A stretch of DNA of 5,707 bases, from assembly GCA_030592025.1 (NCBI GenBank), contig JAUUZX010000134.1:1-5707 (forward strand), given 5' to 3'. Positions 1 through 5,655 of the stretch are shown piece after piece. Below the pieces are notes generated by a model. That model saw only the letters and a program-made list of their open reading frames with translations. It made no database searches and was not told the DNA's origin. Position 1 is the first letter of the stretch; every line of letters begins with the position of its first letter. The position numbers were made by a program, and so were the translations under genes. Source of the DNA: a bacterium (GTDB taxonomy: Bacteria; Krumholzibacteriota; Krumholzibacteria; LZORAL124-64-63).

Positions 1-1
1 G

Positions 2-751
2 ACATCCTGGCCGGCGCGCCCGACCCCGTCGGACAACGTCAACCTCTTCGTGACGCCGGCGGGCTACAACCGGGTCGAACCGGCCACCCAGGAGTGGCAG
101 ATCTGCCTGAAGTGCCATTCGGATTTCGTGACCCTGCCCGGGGGGAACCGCAACCTCGCGGAAGAGATCAACCCCAACTACGAGTCCACCCACGGGATCG
201 TCCAGGCGGGCACCAACGCCTTCTGCAACACGACGACCATGGTCGAGCCCTGGGCGTCGTCGGGCATCACCTACTGCTCCGACTGCCACCGCTCGAACAA
301 CCCGGCCGACCCCGAGGGGCCCCATGGCTCGAATGCCGAGCATCTGCTGGTGGCCACCATCGTGTCCGACGATGTCAACGGCACACCGTTGTGCAACGTG
401 TGCCACCTGTCCACGGTCTACTGGGACGGCAACGCCTCGCCGAGCGCCTACGACGACCACCCGGCTACCCAGGGAGCCCATCAGCTCGCCACCGGTTGTT
501 TCTCGTGCCACATGTGGGAATACGCCTCCGACACCGGCGTAGCGGGCGTCAACCACACCGACGACCTTGCCGCCGGCCGCATCTACGTGCACGGCATGAA
601 CAAGAGATTCGTCCAGAACGAGCAGGACGGCACCGCCGGGCAGGGGCAGTTCTCCGATGCCTTCGTGGACGGTTACATCGAGGACATGGACTTCATTGGC
701 AAGAGTTGTTGGTCGGAGACCTGCAAGAGTCACTCCGACAAGTCCTACTAG
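2..751 (+). CDS. Multiheme c-type cytochrome, 3' portion (5' end cut by window edge)
   Basis: The frame is open from base 2 with no convincing start, so the true N-terminus, including the export signal, lies outside the window; 249 residues are visible. Four canonical heme-attachment motifs are seen (numbering from the first visible residue): CLKCH 35-39, CSDCH 92-96, CNVCH 131-135 and CFSCH 166-170. Near the C-terminus is a fifth, variant site, Cys236-X4-Cys241-Lys242 with a His at 244. Scattered His residues, for example in a THG triplet and a PHGS stretch, could be distal heme ligands; PHGS next to CXXCH is familiar from multiheme cytochromes of metal-reducing bacteria. It would act outside the cytoplasmic membrane as an electron carrier. 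Spacing is wide for a small c3-type protein, so this is probably part of a larger cytochrome. It ends 12 bases before resB, implying co-expression with its own maturation machinery. Cys75 is unpaired and fits no heme motif. Family-level call is firm; the redox partner is unknown. Confidence 0.9.
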   Translation, partial: TSWPARPTPSDNVNLFVTPAGYNRVEPATQEWQICLKCHSDFVTLPGGNRNLAEEINPNYESTHGIVQAGTNAFCNTTTMVEPWASSGITYCSDCHRSNNPADPEGPHGSNAEHLLVATIVSDDVNGTPLCNVCHLSTVYWDGNASPSAYDDHPATQGAHQLATGCFSCHMWEYASDTGVAGVNHTDDLAAGRIYVHGMNKRFVQNEQDGTAGQGQFSDAFVDGYIEDMDFIGKSCWSETCKSHSDKSY

Positions 752-755
752 GTGG
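750..755 (+). promoter_or_regulatory. Ribosome binding site that decides the resB start
   Basis: The sequence AGGTGG (one mismatch from AGGAGG) overlaps the cytochrome stop codon and lies 8 bases before the ATG at 764. An in-frame GTG at 752 sits directly after the stop but has no Shine-Dalgarno sequence upstream, and it would itself be part of this site. The ATG at 764 is therefore preferred. Confidence 0.5.
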
Positions 756-763
756 CCGGAGAG

Positions 764-1834
764 ATGCGAAGCTTCCGGGTCAACTTCACCTCCACGCGGT
801 TGGCCTCCTGGTTGATCGGTCTGGTGGCGCTGCAGATCCTGGTGTCGGCGGTCGTCCCCCAGCGCGACGTGGCCGGGGGCCAGGTCATCGGTTGGCGAAT
901 GCTGCCGGACTGGGCCGGTTCCGTCATGGATCTGCTCTGGCTGGACCGGGTCTACGTCTCCCCCATCTTCCTGGCGACCCTCGCCCTGCTGGCGGTCAAC
1001 CTGCTGGTCGGCAACGTGCGGCGGTTCCGGACCGTGGCCCGGGTCGAAGGCCGGTTGCTGCGGTCCCGTCACGTGGGATCCATCGTCTTCCACCTCGCGC
1101 TGCTGATCATCCTGACGGGCATCGTCCTCAACGGCCTCTTCCGGTTCGACGGCGCGTTCGGGGTCACCGAGGGGCAGACCGTCCTCGACGAGCCCGGAGC
1201 GTACCTGCGGGTGGAGAAGGGGATCCTGAATCGCGGGCCGGCGGGGAGCTTCGCCCTGACGCTCGAGCGGATCGATCGCGACCATCCCGTCGGGGACGCG
1301 ACGACCGAGGCTGCCTTCGTCGATGTCCGGGAAATCGGCGACCAGGAGGGCGTATCCGGTCTCGTCAGGATCAACCATCCCTTCATCTGGGAAGGCGTCG
1401 AGTTCCACTACGGGGCCCGCACTGGCGTCTCGCCGGAGATCCTGGTGCTCGACACAGCCGGTGAGACGGCGTTCCGCAGCTTCGTGCGCCTGCGAGTCGG
1501 AGAGAGCGAGGGTCTGAAGGTTCACGAGGGCTCCGTCAAATTACCCCTTGACGGTATGGAGGTGCTGCTCCGCATCATGGACCGGGACATGATTGATGCG
1601 CCGGCAACGGATCACGTGGCGGTCACCCGTTCAGGGGCGGTCCTCTTCGAGGGCGACCTTGCCCGGGGCGATACCGTCGGGGTCGCCGATTACCACATCA
1701 CCATGCCCCGGGTTCGCGCCTGGTGCGATGTGCACGTCGTGCGAAACCCCTGGCTGGCCATGGTTTTCACCGGATTCTGGGTGGGGCTGGCTGGGCTGCT
1801 CATCAGTATCCTGCCCAGGGTTCTGGGCAAGTAG
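764..1834 (+). CDS. resB: Cytochrome c biogenesis protein ResB (Ccs1/CcsB-type), System II
   Basis: This is the ResB subunit of the System II cytochrome c synthetase. With CcsA it carries heme across the cytoplasmic membrane and attaches it to reduced Cys pairs of apocytochromes on the outer face. The protein has 356 residues and the family layout: helices at about 12-32, 66-86 and 106-125, a large extracytoplasmic domain at about 126-325, and a last helix at about 330-351. His110 in the third helix, in the context VFHLALL, matches the conserved transmembrane His of the family that helps bind heme. It is at the short end of the family, mainly through a compact soluble domain. The next gene is ccsA, the usual partner. 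An alternative GTG start at 752 would add four residues. Identification rests on the helix pattern, the His motif and the neighbour, and is firm. Confidence 0.92.
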   Translation: MRSFRVNFTSTRLASWLIGLVALQILVSAVVPQRDVAGGQVIGWRMLPDWAGSVMDLLWLDRVYVSPIFLATLALLAVNLLVGNVRRFRTVARVEGRLLRSRHVGSIVFHLALLIILTGIVLNGLFRFDGAFGVTEGQTVLDEPGAYLRVEKGILNRGPAGSFALTLERIDRDHPVGDATTEAAFVDVREIGDQEGVSGLVRINHPFIWEGVEFHYGARTGVSPEILVLDTAGETAFRSFVRLRVGESEGLKVHEGSVKLPLDGMEVLLRIMDRDMIDAPATDHVAVTRSGAVLFEGDLARGDTVGVADYHITMPRVRAWCDVHVVRNPWLAMVFTGFWVGLAGLLISILPRVLGK

Positions 1835-1838
1835 GGAG
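1833..1838 (+). promoter_or_regulatory. Ribosome binding site for ccsA/resC
   Basis: AGGGAG overlaps the last two bases of the resB stop codon and ends 8 bases before the ATG at 1847. This supports that start and suggests that ribosomes finishing resB re-initiate on ccsA. Confidence 0.55.
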
Positions 1839-1846
1839 CGGGCGTC

Positions 1847-2668
1847 ATGAACGATTTCGAGACCATCCTGTTCTGGATCACCGCACTCCTGCTGGCCGTC
1901 GGCTTCGCCGCAGCGATCACCGCACTCATCTTCGTGAGACGGCGCGCACTATCTATCGCCCAGGGGGCGGTGCTCCTGGCGACGGTCACCCTCACCGCGC
2001 TGGGTATCGTGCGATGGGCCCTGACCGGCCACCCGCCGTTCGTCAGCCTTTTCGAGTCGATGCTGGCCTCTATCTGGTTTATGCTCGTCATCTTCCAGCT
2101 CGTGCAACTGAGGGTTCCCCACGCCAAGGTCCTGCTCGTGCCGGTGGCGGGCATCGCCCTGATGCTGCTGGGCTGGTCTTCCTCCCTGCCCCAGGAGGCG
2201 TCGCCCCTGTCCGCGGCGCTGAAGAACGTCTGGCTCTTCATCCACGCCTCCTTCGCCACCGCAGGCGCCGGGGTCTTCCTGGTGGGCGTGTCCTACTCGG
2301 TGATCTACCTGATGGGCGAGAGCCGACTCGCCCGGCTGCGGGAAATGGTGCCGGCGCTCCCCCAGCAACGCGACCTCCCCCGCTCGGTGGTCACCTTCCT
2401 GCTCTTCGGCCTCGTCCTCTGGGGCGTGATGATCGTTTCCGGGGCAATCTGGGCCCACTCCGCCTGGGGCCGCTACTGGGCCTGGGACCCGGTGGAACTC
2501 TGGTCGCTCCTGAGCTGGTTGATCTACGCCCTGCTGTACCACGCCCGGGTGTCGCTGCGGCTGCCGACCCGAGCCTTCTGCATCTTGAACATCGTGGCCG
2601 CCGCCACGGTGGCCTTCGCCCTGTGGGGTGTCCACTACGTCTACGAGACGATCCACACCTATGGCTAG
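1847..2668 (+). CDS. ccsA: Cytochrome c biogenesis protein CcsA/ResC (heme-handling subunit), System II
   Basis: This is the heme-handling membrane subunit that pairs with ResB for heme export and ligation. The 273 residues are almost all hydrophobic helices (about eight). The diagnostic tryptophan-rich heme-binding segment is present as WAWDPVELW at 211-219, preceded by an AWGRYW run. The histidines expected of the family are visible: His133 in the helix after the LFIH run, His232 shortly after the WWD segment, and His263 and His270 near the C-terminus. A GHPPF motif with His62 corresponds to the conserved early loop of the family. The usual WDPKE reads WDPVE here, so a Lys is replaced by Val. 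Length is typical of stand-alone CcsA/ResC and shorter than CcmF. The gene begins 12 bases after resB and its last 8 bases overlap the next gene. CcmC also carries a WWD motif, but the ResB neighbour and the C-terminal histidines favour CcsA. Confidence 0.93.
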   Translation: MNDFETILFWITALLLAVGFAAAITALIFVRRRALSIAQGAVLLATVTLTALGIVRWALTGHPPFVSLFESMLASIWFMLVIFQLVQLRVPHAKVLLVPVAGIALMLLGWSSSLPQEASPLSAALKNVWLFIHASFATAGAGVFLVGVSYSVIYLMGESRLARLREMVPALPQQRDLPRSVVTFLLFGLVLWGVMIVSGAIWAHSAWGRYWAWDPVELWSLLSWLIYALLYHARVSLRLPTRAFCILNIVAAATVAFALWGVHYVYETIHTYG

Positions 2669-3656
2669 GGGACCTCGCATCGCCGTCGCCCTGGGGCTGG
2701 CCGTGGTCCTGTTGGGGGGCCTGGTCTTCTCTTGGCGCACCGACGGCCGCGAGGAATCCTACGCGTCGCTCCCTGTCCTGGAACGGCTCGTGCAGATGGA
2801 CGAGGGGACGCCCGGCCACCCCCCTGCCCGGCTCCAGGTTCGCGGCGATACCCTCTTCGTGAGCTACAACGGCCTGCCGCGCATCGATCTGTTCGACCTC
2901 GACGTGAATCCCCTCGGGACGATCCACCTGACGGCGCCGGAACCGATCCTGCCCACGTCCTTCGCCGTCACGGACAGCCAGGTGCTCGTGGCGGACCACG
3001 GCAGGGGCGTCATCGCCCGCTTCGCCCGTGACGGCAGCTACCTGGAATCCCATGACACCTTGCCGGACGGGACCACCCGCCTGTCGCCCATCGCCGTGAC
3101 CAGCTACGACGGGATGGCCTACGTCGCCGACATGAAGATCCGCAGGGTGCTGGCCATCGCCCTCAACACCCAGCCGGGGGTTACCGAGACCGGGGAACTG
3201 ATTCTGACGGTTCCGCCCCTGGGGATCGAACCGACGGGCTTCCCCTCCGCCGTGCAGGTCACGCCGGACGGACGGTTGCTGATCGGGGACGCGCAGGCCG
3301 GCAAGGTCAGTGCCCATACCTGTGACGGGCGTTTCGTCTACGATTTCGATGCGATCCCCGGCCTCCGGAACATGGCCCCGCAGGGTTTCGCGGCGGACGA
3401 CCGGACCGATCCGTCATTGCAGGACGAGAACTCCTTCGACCCCAGCGGGATCCGCGCCCAGGGTCGATGGCATGTCGTGGACGGCTACAACGGACAGGTC
3501 CACATGTTCAACCCGCTGGGCCGCTACCTCGGGTCCTACCCGGACGAGGCGAGGCTCGCCGGCCCCGCCGGTATCGCCATCGACAGGGCCAACCGCCGCA
3601 TTTACGTCGCGGATCCGCCGACCGGCAGGATCCTCATTTACCGGTACGAGGAGTAG
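2661..3656 (+). CDS. Membrane-anchored NHL-type beta-propeller protein
   Basis: The start chosen is the ATG at 2661, which lies in the end of ccsA as ATGGCTAG. It gives 331 residues with a short basic N-terminus and a hydrophobic segment at about 7-24, which would be a signal anchor or signal peptide. An upstream in-frame ATG at 2628 would lie inside ccsA and spoil this N-terminus. No strong Shine-Dalgarno sequence is seen, so translation probably depends on coupling to ccsA. The rest shows repeating beta-strand units of NHL type, such as LFVSYNG, VLVADHG, AYVADM, LLIGDAQ and a last clear blade with GPAGIAIDRANRRIYVAD. About six blades are likely. No CXXCH or obvious catalytic motif is present. 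Such propellers usually bind proteins or ligands, and the context suggests an extracytoplasmic partner of the cytochrome. The specific role is unknown. Confidence 0.85.
   Translation: MARGPRIAVALGLAVVLLGGLVFSWRTDGREESYASLPVLERLVQMDEGTPGHPPARLQVRGDTLFVSYNGLPRIDLFDLDVNPLGTIHLTAPEPILPTSFAVTDSQVLVADHGRGVIARFARDGSYLESHDTLPDGTTRLSPIAVTSYDGMAYVADMKIRRVLAIALNTQPGVTETGELILTVPPLGIEPTGFPSAVQVTPDGRLLIGDAQAGKVSAHTCDGRFVYDFDAIPGLRNMAPQGFAADDRTDPSLQDENSFDPSGIRAQGRWHVVDGYNGQVHMFNPLGRYLGSYPDEARLAGPAGIAIDRANRRIYVADPPTGRILIYRYEE
3648..3653 (+). promoter_or_regulatory. Ribosome binding site pointing to a TTG start
   Basis: GAGGAG at the very end of the propeller gene lies 7 bases before a TTG at 3661. The first in-frame ATG, at 3679, has no comparable site at a usable distance, only a weak GGGA about 12 bases upstream. 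The spacing therefore favours TTG as the start of the small membrane protein. Confidence 0.5.
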
Positions 3657-3660
3657 TGAG

Positions 3661-4020
3661 TTGGGAAATATAATACTTATGCTGGCCAACTATTTCCACG
3701 ACCTGGCCGTGGCGTTGCTGGCGACCAACGTCGTCATGATCCATGTCGTCGGGCGGTTTGCGGGCGACGATCCGATAAAAAAAGAGGCCTTATACTCTCT
3801 TGTTTCCTATCTTTCGAGGATCACTTGGGGAACACTGATCTACGTGATGGTCATGGGTGGTGTGCGGGCCTGGTTCTTCATGGATTTCGAATGGAATCCG
3901 GCCGTCGGCCGCGGTCAGATCGCGGCCCTGGTCGTCAAGCACATCCTGCTGGTCGGTCTGACGATCTACGGAATCGTCGGCATGCGCCGGCACAAGGAGC
4001 GACTCCATGGCGGCACCTAG
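3661..4020 (+). CDS. Small three-helix membrane protein with candidate heme-ligand histidines
   Basis: I do not recognise this as a named family. From the TTG at 3661 it has 119 residues; from the ATG at 3679 it has 113. Three hydrophobic helices are visible at about 14-31, 50-69 and 88-107, ending in a basic tail (RRHKER). His13 and His28 flank the first helix, and a Lys93-His94 pair sits in the third. A conserved-looking Arg-Trp and Trp-Phe-Phe surround the middle helix. This His plus LVVKHILL-type layout loosely recalls small heme-b or porphyrin-associated membrane proteins such as HemJ or CopD-like domains, but the similarity is by pattern only. Its last 14 bases overlap the BchE-like gene, and it follows the propeller gene by 4 bases. 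The DNA at 3661-3680 and around 3771-3812 is more AT-rich than its surroundings. A membrane anchor or electron donor for the radical SAM protein is possible but inferred only from position. Confidence 0.8.
   Translation: MGNIILMLANYFHDLAVALLATNVVMIHVVGRFAGDDPIKKEALYSLVSYLSRITWGTLIYVMVMGGVRAWFFMDFEWNPAVGRGQIAALVVKHILLVGLTIYGIVGMRRHKERLHGGT
3669..3674 (+). promoter_or_regulatory. Possible -10 element inside the operon
   Basis: TATAAT, a perfect match to the -10 consensus, occurs in a short AT-rich patch at the start of the small membrane protein gene. No acceptable -35 lies 16 to 18 bases upstream, and there is no TG extension. It could be a weak internal promoter for the last two genes or a chance match. 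Confidence 0.2.
3994..3999 (+). promoter_or_regulatory. Strong ribosome binding site for the BchE-like gene
   Basis: AAGGAG lies inside the end of the small membrane protein gene, 7 bases before the ATG at 4007. This is the best-matched and best-spaced site in the window and fixes the start of the radical SAM gene, so that it overlaps the upstream gene by 14 bases. Confidence 0.65.
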
Positions 4021-5458
4021 GACGATCGTTTTCGTCACTCCTCCCTACCATTGCGGGGTCGTCGAGGTGGCCGGCACCTGGCCGCCTCTCGGCTACATTT
4101 CCCTGGGTGGTCAGGCTGAACGCGCCGGCTGGAAAGCGGTGATCTATGACGCGATGTCGCTGCGCCACGACCACGCGCAGATAGAAAAAACCCTGCGCGG
4201 CATGGAATTCGACGTCGTTGCGACCTCGGCCATCACCCCCACCTACCCCGACGCGGCCGAAGTATGCGCCACCGCCAAGCGGATCGACCCCGGCTGCGTG
4301 ACGATCATGGGGGGCGTGCACCCGACGTTCATGGCCGACGAGGTGCTGGCCAAGGACCCGGCCGTGGACTACGTGATCGCGGGAGAGGGCGAACTCCCGC
4401 TCTACGAGTTCCTCAGCAGGTTCGATGACCTCGACAACCGCCATTCGTCGCCCAATCTCGTCCGGCGCGGTGACTTCGGCACGGTGCACAACCCGCGGAT
4501 TCCCCTGCTGGACAATCTCGACTCGCTGCCCATGGCATGGCATCTCCTGGACTGGGACATCTACAAGTACTTCGTCATCGACGACGCGCGCCTGGGGGCC
4601 ATATCCACGTCCCGGGGCTGCAACCACAACTGCACCTTCTGCTCCCAGCAGAAGTTCTGGGACCAGCAGTGGCGAGGGCGCTCCCCCGCCGCCGTGGTGA
4701 AGGAAATGTCCTACGTGCACCGGACCCACGGCACGAACGTCTTCCTGTTCACGGACGAATACCCGACCAAGGATGCCGATCGCTGGCACGAACTCGTCGA
4801 CCGCATCATCAAGGCGGACCTCGACAGTTACATCCTGATGGAAACCCGCGTCGAGGACATCGTCCGGGACGAGGCGATCCTGCCCGACTACCGCAAGGCG
4901 GGGATCGTCCACATCTACGTGGGCGCCGAGGCCACCGACCAGGAAACCCTGGACCAGATCAACAAGGAGATCTCGGTCGACGAATCCCGGCACGCCATCG
5001 AATTGATCGCGCGCCACGACATGATTTCGGAGACGAGTTTCGTCCTCGGATTTCCCGACGAGACCCAGGACTCCATCGACCGCACCCTCGAACTGGCGCG
5101 GGAGTTCAATCCGGATTTCGCCCATTTCCTGGCCATCACACCGTGGCCCTACGCCGACCTCTACGAGGAGTACCGCGAACTCATCGTCGACCATGACTAC
5201 CGCAACTACAACCTGATCGAGCCCATCATCAAACCCCACGGCATGTCGGTCCGGGACATCGACCGCGCCATCATCGATTGCTACCGCAAATTCTACGTGC
5301 CGAAAATGCTCACCTACCAGAGGACGAAGAGCGCCTTCCGGCGGGAATACCTCCTGAAGTCGGCCAAGTTGATCATGGGGTCGTCTTTTCTGATCAAGAA
5401 ATTCGCCCGCCTAGGCGTGGATCCCCGGGTCGTGATGCGCGACATGATGCATCCCTAG
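4007..5458 (+). CDS. BchE-like cobalamin-binding radical SAM protein
   Basis: The protein has 483 residues in two parts. Residues 1 to about 150 form a Rossmann-like domain of the B12-binding type, with a PPY motif near the start, GGVHP at 102-106 and GEGE at 126-129. It lacks the DxHxxG loop of methionine-synthase-type B12 domains, as is common in this class. The radical SAM core carries the cluster motif Cys205-X3-Cys209-X2-Cys212, which should bind a [4Fe-4S] cluster and S-adenosylmethionine. Several stretches match, from memory, the anaerobic Mg-protoporphyrin monomethyl ester cyclase BchE: CSQxKFW after the cluster, TRVxDIxRDE, YRKAG(I/L)VH, a TPWP segment and a C-terminal YRxFY. BchE is somewhat longer (over 500 residues). 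No other chlorophyll gene is present, so the BchE reaction should not be assumed. Enzymes of this type also do methylations and other radical steps. It overlaps the small membrane protein gene and seems to be the last gene of the operon. Family firm, substrate unknown. Confidence 0.88.
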   Translation: MAAPRTIVFVTPPYHCGVVEVAGTWPPLGYISLGGQAERAGWKAVIYDAMSLRHDHAQIEKTLRGMEFDVVATSAITPTYPDAAEVCATAKRIDPGCVTIMGGVHPTFMADEVLAKDPAVDYVIAGEGELPLYEFLSRFDDLDNRHSSPNLVRRGDFGTVHNPRIPLLDNLDSLPMAWHLLDWDIYKYFVIDDARLGAISTSRGCNHNCTFCSQQKFWDQQWRGRSPAAVVKEMSYVHRTHGTNVFLFTDEYPTKDADRWHELVDRIIKADLDSYILMETRVEDIVRDEAILPDYRKAGIVHIYVGAEATDQETLDQINKEISVDESRHAIELIARHDMISETSFVLGFPDETQDSIDRTLELAREFNPDFAHFLAITPWPYADLYEEYRELIVDHDYRNYNLIEPIIKPHGMSVRDIDRAIIDCYRKFYVPKMLTYQRTKSAFRREYLLKSAKLIMGSSFLIKKFARLGVDPRVVMRDMMHP

Positions 5459-5527
5459 CACCTTGCTGATCGATGTCGCCACAATTTCGGAGTTCATTTT
5501 CATTTATAGTCAGGTTCCCGCAGAGTA

Positions 5528-5577
5528 ACGGGTTCGGATTCTTTCGCTGGGTCGGAAGTGCCCTGGCCGGAACCCGT
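5528..5577 (+). terminator. Imperfect stem-loop after the operon, possible terminator or structured 3' UTR
   Basis: ACGGGTTC at 5528-5535 is perfectly complementary to GAACCCGT at 5570-5577. The stem continues with GG 5536-5537 against CC 5567-5568 across a one-base bulge. The loop is about 29 bases and could form a small inner GGG/CCC pairing (5549-5551 with 5561-5563). No run of T follows directly, so this is not a classical intrinsic terminator. A transcript-end stabilising structure or a small structured RNA is also possible. Confidence 0.3.
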
Positions 5578-5600
5578 AGATATATATGCACTTAACCAGC

Positions 5601-5616
5601 CGACCGCGCACGGTCG
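5601..5616 (+). repeat. Perfect 6-bp hairpin with 4-base loop
   Basis: CGACCG and CGGTCG are perfect inverted repeats around CGCA. The second arm overlaps a further inverted repeat, GTCGAGA 5613-5619 with TCTTGAC 5625-5631 (one G-T mismatch), so the two hairpins exclude each other. The sequence after the first hairpin is only mildly T-rich, making a weak terminator possible. Overlap of the second repeat with a promoter-like hexamer would also suit an operator. Confidence 0.35.
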
Positions 5617-5626
5617 AGACAATTTC

Positions 5627-5655
5627 TTGACTGTACGGATTTACGTTATTCTGTT
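5627..5655 (+). promoter_or_regulatory. Weak candidate promoter for a gene beyond the window
   Basis: TTGACT at 5627-5632 matches the -35 consensus at five of six positions. At 17 bases spacing the -10 would be TCTGTT (5650-5655), which is poor; TATTCT (5647-5652) is a better hexamer but only 14 bases away. The AT-rich setting upstream of a possible start near 5687-5692 is the main support. Confidence 0.25.

Noticed and set aside
94..1464. Long plus-strand reading frame across the cytochrome and resB
   Set aside because: It is an Arg/Pro/Gly/His-rich shadow frame typical of GC-rich DNA. It overlaps two genes with clear heme motifs and family features.
1723..2862. Plus-strand frame of about 380 residues over ccsA
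   Set aside because: It is a Pro/Arg/Gly-rich shadow with no membrane helices or motifs; the ccsA frame is unambiguous.
3310..3660. 5' extension of the small membrane protein frame into the propeller gene
   Set aside because: The translated extension is Ser/Thr/Arg-rich shadow sequence of the propeller. A well-spaced Shine-Dalgarno sequence supports a start at 3661.
3776..3784. A-run reading A AAA AAA in the phase of a -1 slippery site in the small membrane protein gene
   Set aside because: The phase fits, but no stimulatory stem-loop is evident. The -1 frame runs on for over 100 codons only as a generic GC-rich frame without motifs, and the zero-frame protein is sensible.
3935..5239. Long minus-strand reading frame opposite the BchE-like gene
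   Set aside because: Its composition (Val/Asp/Gly/Arg-rich, no motif) is that of an antisense shadow, while the plus strand encodes an intact radical SAM protein.
4007..5458. Naming the radical SAM gene bchE outright
   Set aside because: Similarity is by recalled motifs, the protein is shorter, and no chlorophyll gene accompanies it; the specific cyclase reaction is not supported.
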